Part shown: one piece after another, positions 33,121 through 41,212 of the stretch | Layout: the number at the start of each line of letters is the position of its first letter | How positions within the stretch are numbered: the stretch's first letter is position 1 | Assembly (NCBI GenBank): GCA_051001135.1 | Contig: JBPCNO010000047.1 | Coordinates: 1 to 64,000, forward strand | DNA from: CAWHMN01 sp051001135 | Lineage (GTDB): Bacteria > Acidobacteriota > Terriglobia > Terriglobales > Acidobacteriaceae | DNA: 64,000 nucleotides | Reading direction: 5' to 3' | Program-made: the position numbers and the translations under genes | The notes under the pieces: model-generated | What the model was told of the DNA's origin: nothing | The model's input: the letters and a program-made list of their open reading frames with translations, nothing else | Database searches by the model: none

Positions 33121-34920
33121 CTACGTCTGCAGCACACCGGGATTAAAGCGGGGGACGTCGGGATTCAGCGAGGCCGCTTCCAGCGCCGTGATCAGCGCGT
33201 CGCGTGTCCTGGCCGGATCGATGATGGCGTCCACCCACAGCCGAGCGGCGGCATAGCGAGAGTCGGTTTGGGCGTCATAGGTGGCCAGAATGCTGTCGCG
33301 AATCTCTTTCTTCTCCGCATCGCTCAGGTGCTTGCCGCCGCGTTCCAGCGCACGGATGCGGATCTCGACTAGCGTGCCCGCGGCCGAAGCGCCGGACATC
33401 ACGGCATAGCGCGCCGTGGGCCACGCAAAGATGAAGCGCGGATCGTAGGCCTTGCCGCACATGGCGTAGTTGCCCGCACCAAACGATCCGCCGACGATGA
33501 CGGTGATCTTGGGCACGGTTGAGGTCGAGACAGCCGAGACCATCTTGGCGCCCGATCGGATGATGCCCGTCCACTCCGCGTCGCGCCCCACCATGAACCC
33601 GTTGACGTCACAGAGAAAGATCAGCGGGATCAGGTTCTGGTTGCAATCCATGATGAAGCGTGCGGCCTTGTCGGCGCTTTCCGCATAGATGACGCCGCCA
33701 AACTCGATGCGCTTCTCCCCGGCGTGGCTGGTGTGCGGCTGGTGCATCTTCTGATTGGCCACGATGCCGACGGCGCAACCGCCGACGCGCGCATAGCCGC
33801 AGATCAGCGTGCGTCCGTAGTCGGGCTTGTATTCGTCAAACTCCGAGCGGTCCACCAGCCGCGCGATGATCTCGTGCATGTCATAGGTGTTGCCGGAGGC
33901 GCGCGCCGGGTCCGGATCGATCAGGCTGTAGAGGTCTTCAGCGGAGTATTTCGGCGCGTCCTGTTTGGCGTCGAACCATGCGTGATCGAACGGCGCGCGC
34001 GGTCCATGGCCGAGCTTCGAAACCAGCGAACGTAACCGTGCAAGGCACAGATGATCGTTGGGCTCCTTGAAATCCACGGTACCGGAGATCTCGGCGTGCA
34101 TGGTAGCGCCGCCTAGCTCTTCGGCGGTATATTTCTGGCCGATGGCCGCTTCCACCAGCGCCGGCCCGGCGAGGAAGAGGCCGCTGCCTTCGGTCATCAG
34201 CACGTGATCGGTCATGACCGGCAGGTACGCGCCACCGGCCACGCACATACCCATGATGGCGGTGATCTGCGGAATGCCTTTCGCCGACATCACCGCATTG
34301 TTGCGGAAGATGCGGCCAAAGTCGTCCTGGTCGGGGAAGACATCCTCCTGCAGCGGAAGGAAGACGCCGGAGCTGTCCACCAGGTAGAGCGTGGGGATGT
34401 GGTTGTCCATGGCGATGTGCTGCGCGCGCAGCACCTTCTTCGCGGTCATGGGGAAGAACGCGCCGGCTTTGACCGTCGCGTCGTTGGCGATGATCATGCA
34501 AAGGCGGCCGCTTACCCGCCCCAGCCCGCAGATCACGCCTGCCGAGGGCGCGCCGCCCCATTCTTCGTACATGCCGAAGGCGGCGAACAGACCCAGTTCC
34601 AGAAACTCCGTCTCCGGGTCGAGCAGCAGTTGCAGTCGTTCGCGCGCGGTCAGCCGCTTTTTGGCGTGCTGGCTTTCGACGGCCTTCGCGCCTCCGCCCT
34701 CGCGGATCGCCGCCTCCTGCTGCCGCACGGCGGCGAGCAACGCCAGCATGCTTGCGGCGTTCGCTTGCGGTTTTTTGGCCTTCGGGTCAAGCTTCGAGGC
34801 GAGCGCGCTGTCCAGCTTCGCGGGCGTTAGGTCGGGGGGAAGGGGTGCAGTTTTGGGTGCGGCTGGTCTGGTGTCTGGTTTGGCTTCTGGCTGGCTCTCT
34901 GGCTTAATTTCTGGGTTCAT
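33121..34920 (-). CDS. Acyl-CoA carboxylase carboxyltransferase subunit (methylcrotonyl-CoA carboxylase beta type)
   Basis: 599 residues. After a Pro/Lys/Glu-rich, probably disordered N-terminus of about 50 residues comes the carboxyltransferase crotonase fold pair: AKKRLTARERLQLLLD, GLGRVSGRLCMIIANDATVK, VAGGAYLPVMTDHVLM, then VNGFMVGRDAE and VIVGGSFGAGNYAMCGKAYDP. The VNGFMVG and GSFGAGNYAMCG motifs point to the MCC/geranyl-CoA carboxylase beta group rather than propionyl-CoA carboxylase. It transfers CO2 from carboxybiotin to the acyl-CoA. No biotin carboxylase/carrier subunit is in the window. The gene lies 201 bases before the membrane-protein gene, with a repeat element between. Confidence 0.87.
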   Translation of the reverse strand: MNPEIKPESQPEAKPDTRPAAPKTAPLPPDLTPAKLDSALASKLDPKAKKPQANAASMLALLAAVRQQEAAIREGGGAKAVESQHAKKRLTARERLQLLLDPETEFLELGLFAAFGMYEEWGGAPSAGVICGLGRVSGRLCMIIANDATVKAGAFFPMTAKKVLRAQHIAMDNHIPTLYLVDSSGVFLPLQEDVFPDQDDFGRIFRNNAVMSAKGIPQITAIMGMCVAGGAYLPVMTDHVLMTEGSGLFLAGPALVEAAIGQKYTAEELGGATMHAEISGTVDFKEPNDHLCLARLRSLVSKLGHGPRAPFDHAWFDAKQDAPKYSAEDLYSLIDPDPARASGNTYDMHEIIARLVDRSEFDEYKPDYGRTLICGYARVGGCAVGIVANQKMHQPHTSHAGEKRIEFGGVIYAESADKAARFIMDCNQNLIPLIFLCDVNGFMVGRDAEWTGIIRSGAKMVSAVSTSTVPKITVIVGGSFGAGNYAMCGKAYDPRFIFAWPTARYAVMSGASAAGTLVEIRIRALERGGKHLSDAEKKEIRDSILATYDAQTDSRYAAARLWVDAIIDPARTRDALITALEAASLNPDVPRFNPGVLQT

Positions 34921-34977
34921 AGGAACCAGCCAGCATAGCAGCTTTGTGCATCGTTGAAGCGACGGCGCGGGGCTCCG

Positions 34978-35930
34978 CTAGCGCTTCGCCGCCTGAACCT
35001 TCCCGGCTACAGCGGATGGTCCAAACGCATACAGGTGCACTGTGTCGCCACTCAGGATGGCGAGGTGCGTGCCTGAGTCGGAGAGAGCAAAGCTCCTGCG
35101 AGTCACGGATCGGCTAGGTGTGCGCGTGGCGAAGATGCGCCTTCCGTCCTGGCTCCGGTAAACAGAGACCGCCAGGCTGTTCAGCGCCGAAGGCTGGAGT
35201 CCGGGACCATTGAAGGACACGGGATCATCTGCCTGGGCAACTCCAACGGCGAATGCCTTGCCTGACGAGGGAGCGCCCACATACATCAGCATCTGTGCGT
35301 TCGTCCCACTCCCTTTGAGCAGCGTGGCGCCATCCGGTCGCACAACCCTGTACCAGAAGCCAGTCTGATCCGCGACACAGCCGGTAACAAAGAGCAGGTC
35401 CGGCGGCAGCGTCGTGACGCCGGGATTGCATGCCGAGCTGACTGTCGTGATGCATCGGACCACGTGCGGCGACCATCCTCGCGAAGGCGTCGCTCAATTC
35501 GTTTCGACTCAACTCATCGACAGGGTTGATGGCAGAAGGAGACTCCACTGCAACCAGCAGGGGGATGAGCGTTGCAGTCTCGGCTTTCGCGCAGCTCAAC
35601 GGTTCGAACCGTATGCTTAGTTCATTGCGCGGAGCTTTGTCCTTGCGGCGTCCGACTGCGCTGATGGTTCCTTCAAGGGCCGTTCCGGCCCGCACAGTGC
35701 ATCGGCCGCTATGCCACTCGGCCACGGTTTTGGCGAACACGGTGGCGCCCACGTTCGTCTGGCGGATGTCGATACGTTTCAGCAGGACGGCGTGTGCGCC
35801 TGGGACTGCTTGCCCCTGCCCCCAAGACCTGAGTGGATGCGACGCTCGCCGAGAGGGCAAGCAAAACCCATGCGGCGCGGGCAGGCAAGCGTCGCCGGAT
35901 CCGCAAACCTGACTGGGAAGAGAGAGACAT
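34978..35930 (-). pseudogene. Secreted hypothetical protein with two frameshifts
   Basis: Three minus-strand frames join into one protein. The first, from ATG 35930, encodes a signal peptide (MSLSSQSGLRIRRRLPARAA, then WVLLALSASVAS). The second starts near 35815 (AHAVLLKRIDIRQTNVGATVF, a beta-rich SLA1/RNase-like stretch). The third starts near 35476 (SPHVVRCITTVSSACNPGV onward). The joins lie at a C4 run at 35813-35816 and near 35471-35483. Removing two bases gives 951 bases and a 316-residue protein, so each break behaves like a one-base insertion. It resembles secreted proteins I recall from Acidobacteria with no known role. Either pseudogene or sequence error. Confidence 0.55.
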
Positions 35931-36024
35931 GTGGAGGACTCCGACTGTACCGCTCACGCGTATGTCGCGCAACCGTGCGGAAGGAGAGACGTTCGCGGCA
36001 GCCTCACGCTCAGCTCGGGCATGG

Positions 36025-36690
36025 TCAAGACTGTGCTTCGCTACTCGAATTCGATGACTTGGTTTCCTTTGAACTGCCCGCCAGATCGAGCGCCTCAGCG
36101 TTCGCCTGCATCGCCCGCAAGCAGAACCCAATGTGCTGGTCCAGATCGACGCCCAATTCCGCTGCGCCGTGGGTAATGTCGTCGCGGTTGACGCCGCGGG
36201 CAAAGGCCTTGTCCTTGAGCTTTTTGCGGACGCCCTTCACTTCCACGTCGTGGATGGACTTGGTCGGCTTGATCAGCGCGCAGGCGGTGAGGAAACCGGC
36301 GAGCTCGTCACAGGCGAAGAGCGTCTTGTCCAGGTGCGAGACGCGCGGAGTTCCGGTGTACTCGGCGTGGCCCAGGATGGCGTGGCGCACCGCCTCCGGC
36401 CAGCCCTGCTCGCTGAGGATACGGTTGCCGACGTAGGGGTGTTCTTCGGCCGAGGGATGGCGCTCATAGTCGAAATCGTGCAGCAGGGCAGCGGTGGAGT
36501 AAAGCTCGACCCTCTCGACAGCCTCAGATCCCGACAGGCCCATCGCTGCCGCTTCGGCCTCTCCGTAGGCGACCACGCACGTCTCCACCGCGAGCGCGTG
36601 CTTCAGCAGGCTGGGCGAGACGGTGTACTGGTTTAATAATTGCCAAGCGGCGTCTCGGTCGTGCTTTGCCGTGTTTTCGGCGTCTGTCAT
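36025..36690 (-). CDS. HD-domain phosphohydrolase-like protein
   Basis: 221 residues. The HD motif is clear: an N-terminal His (SLLKHALAVETCV) and the His-Asp pair in AALLHDFDYERHPS, with further His in RHAILGHAEYTG. These would bind metal for phosphomonoester or nucleotide phosphate hydrolysis. The C-terminal part is charged and ends in a Ser-rich tail. Substrate unknown; HD proteins of this small type often act on nucleotides. The start at 36690 (MTDAENTAKHDRD) was preferred to an upstream ATG at 36798 that lies in the promoter gap shared with the divergent XRE gene. Confidence 0.8.
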   Translation of the reverse strand: MTDAENTAKHDRDAAWQLLNQYTVSPSLLKHALAVETCVVAYGEAEAAAMGLSGSEAVERVELYSTAALLHDFDYERHPSAEEHPYVGNRILSEQGWPEAVRHAILGHAEYTGTPRVSHLDKTLFACDELAGFLTACALIKPTKSIHDVEVKGVRKKLKDKAFARGVNRDDITHGAAELGVDLDQHIGFCLRAMQANAEALDLAGSSKETKSSNSSSEAQS

Positions 36691-36896
36691 GCGGCTCCTG
36701 TATGCGGTTCGGGTGTGGCGCTTGAGATGATGTGCGGGTTTGCTGGGGTTTTCCCGACTTTGCCCCGAAAGTTGTAGGTTTCCCACAAGGATTTTCACTT
36801 GACTACAAACTCATCGCTGAGTCACTGTAGACGAGCATTCGAACAGGCCCGCGAGTCTGTTCTGCAGGACGCCCGCTCTGGCGCTCCGTACAACTT

Positions 36897-37436
36897 ATGG
36901 CAACTACCTTAGCAACCGTCGAGGCGCGCGAGGTACTCCGTTGCGAACACTGCAGTCTGGTGCAATTCCGCACCATCAACTCACTCTGCAGACGATGCCG
37001 TAAATCCCTTGAAATGGACGAGCCTGAGGTGGCGGCTCCGCACTTCATTCCGCGCGTCAGTGAACCGGCGGCGGAAGAGAAGGGCCTGCAGGTAGCGCGC
37101 GCGGTGCGCGATACCCGCCGCGGCCTCAACCTGAGCCAACGGCAGTTGGCCGGCCGCATGCAGGTGCCACGCACCTACATCTCGAAGATTGAGAACGGCA
37201 AGGCGATGCCCACGCTCTCTTCACTCGAGCGGCTGGCGAACGCGCTGGATGTGAAGATGTGTGACCTGCTGCACGATGCGCGCAGCCGCCAGCACGAAGA
37301 GACGGCCGCGATCTTCGCCGAGCCATTCCTGGCCGAGATTGCGCCGTTCATCTCGCAGTTGGACGCGCTGCAGCGGTCGATGTTCCTGAACCAGGTGCGG
37401 GACATGGCGCTGGGGCGGCGTCGCAACCTGGCCTAG
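36897..37436 (+). CDS. XRE-family transcriptional regulator with N-terminal zinc ribbon
   Basis: 179 residues. Residues 16-34 hold Cys16-X2-Cys19 and Cys31-X2-Cys34, a small zinc ribbon. After a linker comes a Cro/C1-type helix-turn-helix (about 68-125; LNLSQRQLAGRMQVPRTYIS, KIENGKAMPTLSSLERLANAL). The C-terminal helices (about 130-175) may dimerise. The start is ATG at 36897. It lies 125 bases before the undecaprenyl diphosphate synthase gene and is divergent from the HD hydrolase, so it could regulate either. Stop is followed by an 11-bp GC-rich inverted repeat. The ribbon-XRE pairing is a recognisable but uncharacterised arrangement. Confidence 0.82.
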   Translation: MATTLATVEAREVLRCEHCSLVQFRTINSLCRRCRKSLEMDEPEVAAPHFIPRVSEPAAEEKGLQVARAVRDTRRGLNLSQRQLAGRMQVPRTYISKIENGKAMPTLSSLERLANALDVKMCDLLHDARSRQHEETAAIFAEPFLAEIAPFISQLDALQRSMFLNQVRDMALGRRRNLA

Positions 37437-37451
37437 AACCTCATTTTGCCA

Positions 37452-37484
37452 GACGCGGCCGCGGTCTCTCCCTGCGGCCGCGTC
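37452..37484. terminator. 11-bp GC-rich inverted repeat after the XRE gene
   Basis: GACGCGGCCGC (37452-37462) and GCGGCCGCGTC (37474-37484) are perfectly complementary with an 11-base loop, 16 bases after the XRE stop codon. No T-run follows on the plus strand, so it may be a Rho-independent-like pause, an mRNA end stabiliser or an operator. Confidence 0.5.
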
Positions 37485-37560
37485 CGGCCGTGTGTGCGCT
37501 GGCCCTCCGTGCGATTGCGACGGATGGAAGCCATGTGCTACGGTCGAAGGCTGAGGGGCA

Positions 37561-38403
37561 GTGGAGTTGCAAGCCAAACGAACCAGCCGGGTCCACGAGC
37601 TTTCCGCGGAGGAGCAGGCGGTCTACAGCCAGCTCGACCCCCAGAGGATGCCCGGACATATCGCCATCATCATGGATGGCAATGGACGCTGGGCGGGCAA
37701 GCGCAGCCTAAAGCGCTTCCTGGGCCACCAGCAGGGCGCTGAATCCGTGCAATTCGTAGTGGAGACCGCCTCCCGCATCGACCTGCCATGGCTCACTCTC
37801 TACGCCTTCTCCCTTGAGAACAATCTCCGCCGGCCCAAGACGGAGGTCAACTTCCTCATGCGTCTGCTGCGGTCGTATCTGATCAACAACGTCGACCGGA
37901 TGAACGACAACAACGTGCGCATCGCCTACATCGGGCGTACGGAGGAGCTTCCGTCCGAGGTGCGCGACAAGATGCAGTGGGCGGCTGAGGCAACGGCTCG
38001 CAATACCGGCACGGTGCTGACGCTCGCGCTCAACTACGGCGGACGTTCGGAGATCATCGACGCCTTTGCGGCCCTGGCGCGCGAGCGTATCGCGGCGGGG
38101 CAGCCGATAGCCGGGCTCACGGAAGATGACGTTCACCGGCACCTGTACACGGCGCACATGCCGGATCCCGATCTGGTGGTGCGCACCAGCGGCGAGCTGC
38201 GTGTATCCAATTTCCTGCTGTGGCAGATCGCCTACTCCGAGATCTTCGTGACCGAGCGCCTTTGGCCGGACTTTCGCGGCGTACACATGCTGGAGGCGAT
38301 CGCGGAATACCAGCGCCGCGAACGGCGTTATGGCGGTCTGAAGGGCCGCCCCGCTTCGGATGAGGACGTTCCGGAACACGCGCATGTGCTGGTACCGCAC
38401 TAG
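37561..38403 (+). CDS. uppS: Isoprenyl transferase (undecaprenyl diphosphate synthase)
   Basis: 280 residues of the cis-prenyltransferase family, making the undecaprenyl carrier lipid for peptidoglycan and surface glycans. The catalytic Asp39 is in IAIIMDGNGRWAGKR; LTLYAFSLENNLRRPKTEV and the C-terminal VVRTSGELRVSNFLLWQIAYSE form the substrate and metal sites. The motif SLEN replaces the usual STEN. Start is GTG at 37561 after GAGGGG. It is followed 34 bases later by DUF488 and may be co-transcribed. It links functionally to the membrane glycosyltransferases in the window that need polyprenyl-phosphate sugars. Confidence 0.92.
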   Translation: MELQAKRTSRVHELSAEEQAVYSQLDPQRMPGHIAIIMDGNGRWAGKRSLKRFLGHQQGAESVQFVVETASRIDLPWLTLYAFSLENNLRRPKTEVNFLMRLLRSYLINNVDRMNDNNVRIAYIGRTEELPSEVRDKMQWAAEATARNTGTVLTLALNYGGRSEIIDAFAALARERIAAGQPIAGLTEDDVHRHLYTAHMPDPDLVVRTSGELRVSNFLLWQIAYSEIFVTERLWPDFRGVHMLEAIAEYQRRERRYGGLKGRPASDEDVPEHAHVLVPH

Positions 38404-38436
38404 CGGGGAAGCGCGCATCGTGGTCCGAGGCACCGC

Positions 38437-39018
38437 ATGGAAGTACTGACGATCGGGCACTCCACGCTACCGGGAGACGTCTTTCTTCGCGTACTGAAAG
38501 AGAACGGTTGCGCCACGCTGGTCGATATCCGCACCGTTCCGAAATCGCGACACAACCCACAGTTTGGGCAGGATGTGCTCAAGCCAACGCTGGTCGCGCA
38601 GGGCATCGACTACCAGTGGCTGCGCGAGCTTGGCGGACTGCGGCGGACCTCCGCCGCGTCCGTGAACACGGCGTGGAGAAACACCAGCTTCCGCGGCTAC
38701 GCCGATTACATGCAGACGGATCAGTTCGCCGCGGCCGTGAATGCATTGCTCGCCATCGCCGAGCGGGCGCCCACCACCATCATGTGCGCCGAGGCGGTGC
38801 CCTGGCGATGCCACCGGTCGCTGGTCGGTGATGCGCTGCTCGCGCGCGGCGTGCCGGTCGAAGACATCTTTTACGACAAGCAAGGCGCGAGCGAGCGCAA
38901 GCCGCACCACATGACACCGTTTGCGCGTGTCGAGGGAACGCAGGTATGGTATCCGGCTCCGGAGTCCGCGCAGGAACCATTATTCGACTCATTGGGTCAG
39001 CTCCCTGGAGAGGGTTAG
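38437..39018 (+). CDS. DUF488 family protein
   Basis: 193 residues of the DUF488 family: TIGHSTLPGDVFLRVLKEN, VDIRTVPKSRHNPQF, and the C-terminal MCAEAVPWRCHRSLVGDALLAR. The conserved Cys-X4-Cys-His segment and the DIRxxPxSR motif are typical. The molecular role of DUF488 is not established; the fold has been compared with rhodanese-like or nuclease-like domains. It follows uppS closely on the same strand, but no functional link is evident. Confidence 0.85.
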   Translation: MEVLTIGHSTLPGDVFLRVLKENGCATLVDIRTVPKSRHNPQFGQDVLKPTLVAQGIDYQWLRELGGLRRTSAASVNTAWRNTSFRGYADYMQTDQFAAAVNALLAIAERAPTTIMCAEAVPWRCHRSLVGDALLARGVPVEDIFYDKQGASERKPHHMTPFARVEGTQVWYPAPESAQEPLFDSLGQLPGEG

Positions 39019-39199
39019 AGCCGCGACCCGTGACTCGTGGCGAACTTCCATGGGCTCTACAGGTTTGTCAGAACGATGACAGTTCTCCGCTCTGTCTTGT
39101 CATGATCGAAACCATCTGGTGGGCGCCTGCTTGAAGTGTGCAACTCTCGATAGCCGTCAGGTCTCCTATACGAGCGAGGCCATCGCCTCAAGAGGTCAC

Positions 39200-40198
39200 A
39201 TGAGCGTTGTGAATGCCACACTGTCCCGCCGCGATCTAGTCTCGGCCCTTGGTGCTGTCGCTGCCGCTACCGCGATGCCGTCGATGGCTGCGCAGACTAC
39301 CCCGGAACCCACGGCCCAGCCACTCGCTGACCCGCGAACAAAGTACCCGCGGCCGCCCTACAAGGAACAGCCGCAGCCCTGGCCCGGCCTGGCAAGCAAG
39401 ATGGACCCGAGACCTGACCACGGTGAATCGAGCTACAAAGGCTCGGGGCGCTTACTCGGGCGCAAGGCGCTCATCACCGGGGGCGATAGCGGCATGGGTC
39501 GTGCGGCCGCGATCGCCTACGCGCGCGAGGGTGCCGATGTGGCGATCAACTATTACCCCACGGAGGAGCCCGACGCAAAAGAGGTAATCGAATTGATCCG
39601 GGCAGCGGGGCGCAAAGCGGTTGCCATTCCGGGTGACTTGCGCGAGGAAGCCTTCTGTAAGCAGCTCGTCGAGCAAGCAGTGAACGGCCTCGGCGGCCTC
39701 GACATTCTGGTCTCAAACGCGGGCCGGCAGCACGCGGTCGAAAGCATCCTCGAGATGACTACGGAGCTCTTCGACTGGACCATGAAGACGAATATTTACG
39801 CCCCCTTCTGGATCATGCGTGCCGCCGTGCCGCACATGCCCCCCGGCGCCACTATCATCGCGACCACGTCGGAGCAGGCGTATGATCCCTCGGCAAACCT
39901 CTACGACTATGCACAGACCAAGGCTGCGACGATGAACTTCGTCAAGTCATTGGCGAAGCAGCTCGCGTCGAAGGGTCTTCGCGTGAATGGCGTTGCGCCG
40001 GGACCGATCTGGACGCCACTCCAAATCTCCGGTGGCGCAACCGTTGCACACTACACAAACTTTGGCGGCGATTACCCGCTGGCGCGCGCGGGCGAGCCAG
40101 CCGAACTAGCGTCCATTTACGTTCAGCTTGCTGCACAAGACGCGAGCTTTACCACCGGAAACATCTACGGGGCCGGCGGCGGAAAGGGCCAGCCGTAG
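39200..40198 (+). CDS. SDR-family oxidoreductase with Tat-type signal
   Basis: 332 residues. The N-terminus (MSVVNATLSRRDLVSALGAV, then AAATAMPSMA) has twin arginines and a hydrophobic stretch typical of Tat export. A Pro-rich spacer follows (KYPRPPYKEQPQPWPG), then a classical SDR domain: TGGDSGMGRAAAIAYAREGA for NAD(P)H, NAG near 206 and the catalytic YAQTK, with Ser in TTSEQAY. It is close to the YghA/YdaD-like group that carries an extra N-terminal segment. Start at 39200 follows GAGG; an upstream start at 39119 has no signal character. It probably reduces aldehydes or ketones; the physiological substrate is unknown. Confidence 0.82.
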   Translation: MSVVNATLSRRDLVSALGAVAAATAMPSMAAQTTPEPTAQPLADPRTKYPRPPYKEQPQPWPGLASKMDPRPDHGESSYKGSGRLLGRKALITGGDSGMGRAAAIAYAREGADVAINYYPTEEPDAKEVIELIRAAGRKAVAIPGDLREEAFCKQLVEQAVNGLGGLDILVSNAGRQHAVESILEMTTELFDWTMKTNIYAPFWIMRAAVPHMPPGATIIATTSEQAYDPSANLYDYAQTKAATMNFVKSLAKQLASKGLRVNGVAPGPIWTPLQISGGATVAHYTNFGGDYPLARAGEPAELASIYVQLAAQDASFTTGNIYGAGGGKGQP

Positions 40199-40221
40199 GA
40201 AGCAAGACAGATGGCATCGCA

Positions 40222-40335
40222 TCAGCGGCGGCCGCCCAGAAGGGAACCGAGTGCACCGCGGATGAGCTGGCGCAGCAGGGTGAGTTCCAAGCCGTGGTCA
40301 CCGGCGCTCTTCGCAATCAGCAGGGGCTCGGCCAT
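40222..40335 (-). pseudogene. Short remnant-like frame, C-terminal helicase-like tail
   Basis: A 37-residue minus-strand frame, MAEPLLIAKSAGDHG, then LELTLLRQLIRGALGSLLGGRR and a stop. The end resembles the C-terminal tail of HerA-like DUF853 ATPases (RQIxRGxLGSLLGG), from memory, but nothing upstream on that strand encodes the ATPase. It may be a decayed fragment or chance. The surrounding 40199-40483 gap has no other supportable gene. Confidence 0.25.
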
Positions 40336-40483
40336 ACAAGCTCTCTTTCTCTGTTCCGCTTCTGTGTTTCCGCATGTGCGGAGATCTGGTACCGCTTTGA
40401 AGGCACACTCGCGGGAGGAATTTGCCAGCCCGTTCTCGCCCCGGTGGGTACATCCGCTTGCAGGGGTCGTCTAAAGGTTGGCT

Positions 40484-41212
40484 ATGCTTGTCACTATGCA
40501 TGTGCGCGTTCTGTTCTTCGGTGTGCTCAAAGACATCTTTCCGGCGGAGGGCGAATCCCTGGAATTGCCGCAGGACGCCACCGTTCAGACACTGCTCGGG
40601 GTGTACCGGAATCGCCTGCCCCACAGAGATGCGCTGTGGGCGAGCCTGGCTGTCGCGGTAAACCAGCAATATGCGTCTGCGAGCGAAGCCCTGGCCGAGA
40701 ACGACGAGGTGGCGCTGCTGCCCCCGGTGTCGGGAGGAAGCGGCAGCAGCCAACCCGATCCGATCCGGCTGACCCGTGAACCCATCGATGGAGCGGCCCT
40801 GCTGGCTGCGATCAAGGAACCACAGGATGGCGCCGCAGTGGTCTTCGATGGAGTAGTACGTGACAACACGCGAGGACGCCGCACGCTCTTCCTCGACTAC
40901 GAGGCTTACGAGGACATGGCGCTGACGCAGATGCGCGAGCTGGCGGCAGAGGCTGCCCGGAGCTTCGATGTGCATGCGATCACCATCGTGCACCGTCTGG
41001 GCAGACTGGAGATCGGGGAGACCAGCATCCTGATCGCAGTAGCTTCGGCGCATCGCGGAGCGGCATTCGACGCGTGCCGCTTTCTCATCGACACTCTGAA
41101 AAAGACGGTGCCGATCTGGAAGCGCGAGCACTTCGAAGACGGCGCGGTGTGGACCGACGGCGAACCGTTTCCCGCGGAGATTGCCGGCGGTGGTGGACGG
41201 CCGCTCGCGTGA
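40484..41212 (+). CDS. Fused molybdopterin synthase MoaD-MoaE
   Basis: 242 residues. Residues 1-85 are a MoaD-type ubiquitin-like domain ending in PPVSGG (Gly84-Gly85); residues about 95-235 are MoaE (AAVVFDGVVRDNTRGR, IVHRLGRLEIGETSILIAV, SAHRGAAFDACRFLIDTLK and KTVPIWKREHFEDGAVW with the active-site lysines). Molybdopterin synthase moves sulfur from the MoaD C-terminal thiocarboxylate to precursor Z. Because the GG is internal, cleavage after Gly85 is expected, as shown for mycobacterial MoaX. ATG at 40484 has AAAGG 6 bases upstream; ATG at 40496 is possible. The stop overlaps the next gene's GTG. Confidence 0.87.
   Translation: MLVTMHVRVLFFGVLKDIFPAEGESLELPQDATVQTLLGVYRNRLPHRDALWASLAVAVNQQYASASEALAENDEVALLPPVSGGSGSSQPDPIRLTREPIDGAALLAAIKEPQDGAAVVFDGVVRDNTRGRRTLFLDYEAYEDMALTQMRELAAEAARSFDVHAITIVHRLGRLEIGETSILIAVASAHRGAAFDACRFLIDTLKKTVPIWKREHFEDGAVWTDGEPFPAEIAGGGGRPLA

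Noticed and set aside
35585..35600. GGTTCGAACC resembling a tRNA T-loop
   Set aside because: No acceptor stem or D-arm around it; it lies within the broken secreted-protein gene as a chance palindrome.
40441..40495. Possible molybdenum-cofactor riboswitch ahead of the MoaD-MoaE gene
   Set aside because: I could not fold the conserved Moco-element core by eye; nothing beyond short GC stems was found.
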